DNA of 22,967 nucleotides from Oscillospiraceae bacterium (GTDB lineage: Bacteria; Bacillota; Clostridia; Oscillospirales; Oscillospiraceae), in the NCBI GenBank assembly GCA_020025595.1, contig JAHHRV010000026.1, forward strand, positions 1-22,967, given 5' to 3'. The notes beneath the pieces are model-generated. The model saw only the letters and a program-made list of their open reading frames with translations, ran no database searches and had not been told where the DNA came from. Of this stretch, positions 21,412 through 22,967 are shown piece by piece. The first letter of the stretch is position 1. The number at the start of each line of letters is the position of its first letter. A program made the position numbers and the translations under genes.

Positions 21412-22182
21412 TTAAAAGCGTAGACTTAGACAGCTCAAGCCACCATCGATCTTGCGGAATTCAGAAGTATCACAAACCAGCACTTTGTAACCCTGTGCCT
21501 CTACTGCTGCCTGTACGGCAGGATAGCCCGCCGGTACAATGACCGTGCCGTTGACCCAGATGCTGTTTGCACCATAGGCTTCGTCCTGCGGGATCTGCAG
21601 TTTATGATACGACTCAAAGTTAGGCTTCGTGCAGAATTCACCAGCCGTGAGCATATTGTTTTCTTCCAGATAAGAAACACCGGTTTTCAGGTGAAGCACC
21701 TCAGACAGAGGCACCGCTTCCACCTTACAGCCGAACGGCTTCAGAATCTCGGTCAGCTGGTGGATGCCTTCAGCATTGGTACGGGCCGACTCGCCCACAT
21801 AAAAGGTATCGCCGCACATCATGACATCGCCGCCCTCCAGTGTGCCGGGAGCACTAATGTGGAAAATCTTATCCGACGGATAAAATGCCTGCAGTGCAGC
21901 TTCAATGGCTGTCGTTTCACCCTTACGGCTGGGAGCACCGGGATTGGTGATGATTGCGCAGTATTTGGTGACAATCGCCGGATCCTCCACGAAGCAGGAA
22001 TCGGGATATTCTTCATCCGGCGGCAATACTGTTACATCCACACCGCATTTTTTCAGTGTTTCCACATAGGCAGTATGCTGGATCAGAGCCTTTTCGTAGT
22101 CCGGCATACCCAGTTCAGGATGATCGGTGATACCGTTGATCATTGCTTTGCAGGGTGTTTTGACAATTACATGTTGAAACAT
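21412..22182 (-). CDS. ddaH: Dimethylargininase-like amidinotransferase-fold hydrolase
   Basis: A 256-residue protein of the DDAH group in the guanidino-modifying superfamily. The catalytic set is complete: Glu116 in EGGD, His164 in LHLKTG, Cys251 in GGLSCLS. These sit two residues off the positions I recall for the Pseudomonas aeruginosa enzyme (114/162/249), and the total length agrees. Substrate-site DSCFVEDPAI is at 61-70 and Arg86 follows. DDAH turns methylated arginines into citrulline plus a methylamine. Arginine itself, or a dihydrolase reaction to ornithine, are alternatives within the superfamily. It lies between a polar amino-acid ABC ATPase and argG-argH, which would use its citrulline product. 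The start at 22182 has AGGAGGAATC upstream. Confidence 0.87.
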   Translation of the reverse strand: MFQHVIVKTPCKAMINGITDHPELGMPDYEKALIQHTAYVETLKKCGVDVTVLPPDEEYPDSCFVEDPAIVTKYCAIITNPGAPSRKGETTAIEAALQAFYPSDKIFHISAPGTLEGGDVMMCGDTFYVGESARTNAEGIHQLTEILKPFGCKVEAVPLSEVLHLKTGVSYLEENNMLTAGEFCTKPNFESYHKLQIPQDEAYGANSIWVNGTVIVPAGYPAVQAAVEAQGYKVLVCDTSEFRKIDGGLSCLSLRF

Positions 22183-22210
22183 GATTGATTCCTCCTAATT
22201 CTGTGATAAC

Positions 22211-22933
22211 TTAGAGCACTTTGGAAAGAAACGTCTGCAGTCGCGGATTCTGCGGTTGGGTAAAGAATTTGTCTGGGGTATTTTGCTCCACGACCTGTCC
22301 TTCGTCCATAAACAGCACGCGTGTGGCTACCTCGCGGGCAAATCCCATCTCATGCGTGACAATCACCATGGTCATCCCTTCCTCTGCCACCTCGCGGATC
22401 AAATCCAGAACCTCCCCTACCATTTCCGGGTCCAGCGCACTGGTAGGTTCATCGAACAGGAGCACCTCCGGCTCCATCGCCAGCGCTCTGGCAATAGCGA
22501 TCCGTTGCTTTTGTCCACCTGAAAGGCAGTTGGGATAAGCATCTGCTTTGTCGTACAGGTTAATGCGTCGCAGCAATGCATCGGCTTTTTCGTTGGCCTG
22601 CTGCTGAGTTTGCAATTTTAGCTTTACAGGTGCGAAGGTAATATTCTGACGCACCGTAAAATTCGGAAACAGATTGAAATGCTGAAATACCATACCGACA
22701 TGCTGGCGCACCATATTGATATTGGTGGTTTTTGCTGTGATATCCTGCCCCTTGTACAAAATCTGGCCAGAGGTAGGCTTTTCCAACAGATTCAGGCAGC
22801 GAAGGAAGGTGGATTTTCCGGAACCCGATGGCCCGATGATTGCAACCTTCTCGCCTTTGTGGATGGTTTCGGTGATACCGTGCAGTACCTGTACGCCCTC
22901 ATAATCTTTAACAAGGCCTTTAATTTCGATCAC
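22211..22933 (-). CDS. Polar amino-acid ABC transporter ATP-binding protein
   Basis: A 240-residue GlnQ/HisP/ArtP-type ATPase. Walker A GPSGSGKST is at 34-42, Q-loop Gln84, signature LSGGQ 137-141, Walker B VLLFDEP 157-163, switch His in THEMGFA. This subgroup (PAAT) serves glutamine, arginine, histidine or cystine uptake; the operon suggests a cationic or guanidino amino acid, which is inference. The start is GTG, 11 bases after AGGAGG, and it overlaps the permease stop by 14 bases. Confidence 0.93.
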   Translation of the reverse strand: MIEIKGLVKDYEGVQVLHGITETIHKGEKVAIIGPSGSGKSTFLRCLNLLEKPTSGQILYKGQDITAKTTNINMVRQHVGMVFQHFNLFPNFTVRQNITFAPVKLKLQTQQQANEKADALLRRINLYDKADAYPNCLSGGQKQRIAIARALAMEPEVLLFDEPTSALDPEMVGEVLDLIREVAEEGMTMVIVTHEMGFAREVATRVLFMDEGQVVEQNTPDKFFTQPQNPRLQTFLSKVL

Positions 22934-22967
22934 TTTTTGCCATCCTCCTCTCCACCTGTTTTTGTAC
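22920..22967 (-). CDS. Amino-acid ABC transporter permease, last 15 residues only
   Basis: The frame entering from the right edge ends VQKQVERRMAKSDRN then TAA at 22922-22920. A short basic tail with an ERRM/L motif is typical of the C-terminus of polar amino-acid permeases, and the overlap with the ATPase gene fits the usual permease-ATPase pair. Too little is present to name the substrate. Confidence 0.65.
   Translation of the reverse strand, partial: VQKQVERRMAKSDRN

Noticed and set aside
1..22967. CRISPR arrays, tRNA or rRNA genes, insertion sequences, phage genes
   Set aside because: No regularly spaced repeats, no cloverleaf, no transposase or integrase motifs and no terminal inverted repeats were seen by eye on either strand.

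Overview
The window reads as ordinary chromosome from a low-to-mid GC, Gram-positive anaerobe, most likely a Clostridia member near the Oscillospiraceae/Ruminococcaceae. The basis is the ylxM-ffh-rpsP-khpA-rimM-trmD order, a Trp T-box leader, strong AGGAGG ribosome sites before nearly every gene, and 17-bp-spaced TTGACA/TATAAT promoters. The family-level placement is inference from gene content and style, not a search. I found no rRNA, tRNA, CRISPR array, insertion sequence or prophage gene.

Layout. 1-976 (-): a membrane-anchored erythromycin-esterase-family protein, cut by the left edge. 1313-2775 (-): trpS behind a complete T-box leader and promoter. 2876-5325 (-): a metal-efflux operon, ArsR sensor, stand-alone HMA metallochaperone and P1B-2 ATPase, behind a consensus promoter with a duplicated operator-like element. 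5331-9695 (-): the SRP/ribosome-maturation operon ylxM-ffh-rpsP-khpA-rimM-trmD, ending in a sirtuin gene that overlaps trmD. Its promoter carries two near-identical palindromes. 9729-10460 (-): a GNAT acetyltransferase with a Cys-rich N-terminus. 10626-10968 (+): a 76-residue orphan protein with its own promoter and terminator. 10971-13581 (+): a znuABC-type zinc/manganese uptake operon. 13590-15663 (-): dusB, a small membrane protein and ttcA. 15783-16798 (+): rplM-rpsI. 16800-18630: a looser accessory stretch with a DUF3841 protein, a repeat-rich non-coding region and an XRE regulator. 18728-22967 (-): argH, argG, a dimethylargininase-like hydrolase and a polar amino-acid ABC transporter whose permease runs off the right edge.

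How the genes fit together. Three themes recur. (a) tRNA and ribosome work: trpS, trmD, rimM, dusB, ttcA, rplM, rpsI, rpsP, ffh. (b) Metal balance: a Zn/Cd exporter with an alpha5-type sensor, and about 6 kb away a high-affinity importer with a His-rich binding protein. (c) Arginine: the right-hand operon could import an arginine derivative, hydrolyse it to citrulline and rebuild arginine through ArgG and ArgH. That reading is a hypothesis.

The points most worth a second look are the methylarginine-to-arginine gene set, the duplicated palindrome around the ylxM promoter, a terminator-like hairpin that also buries the ribosome site of the next gene (14874-14911), and the split HMA/CadA exporter.
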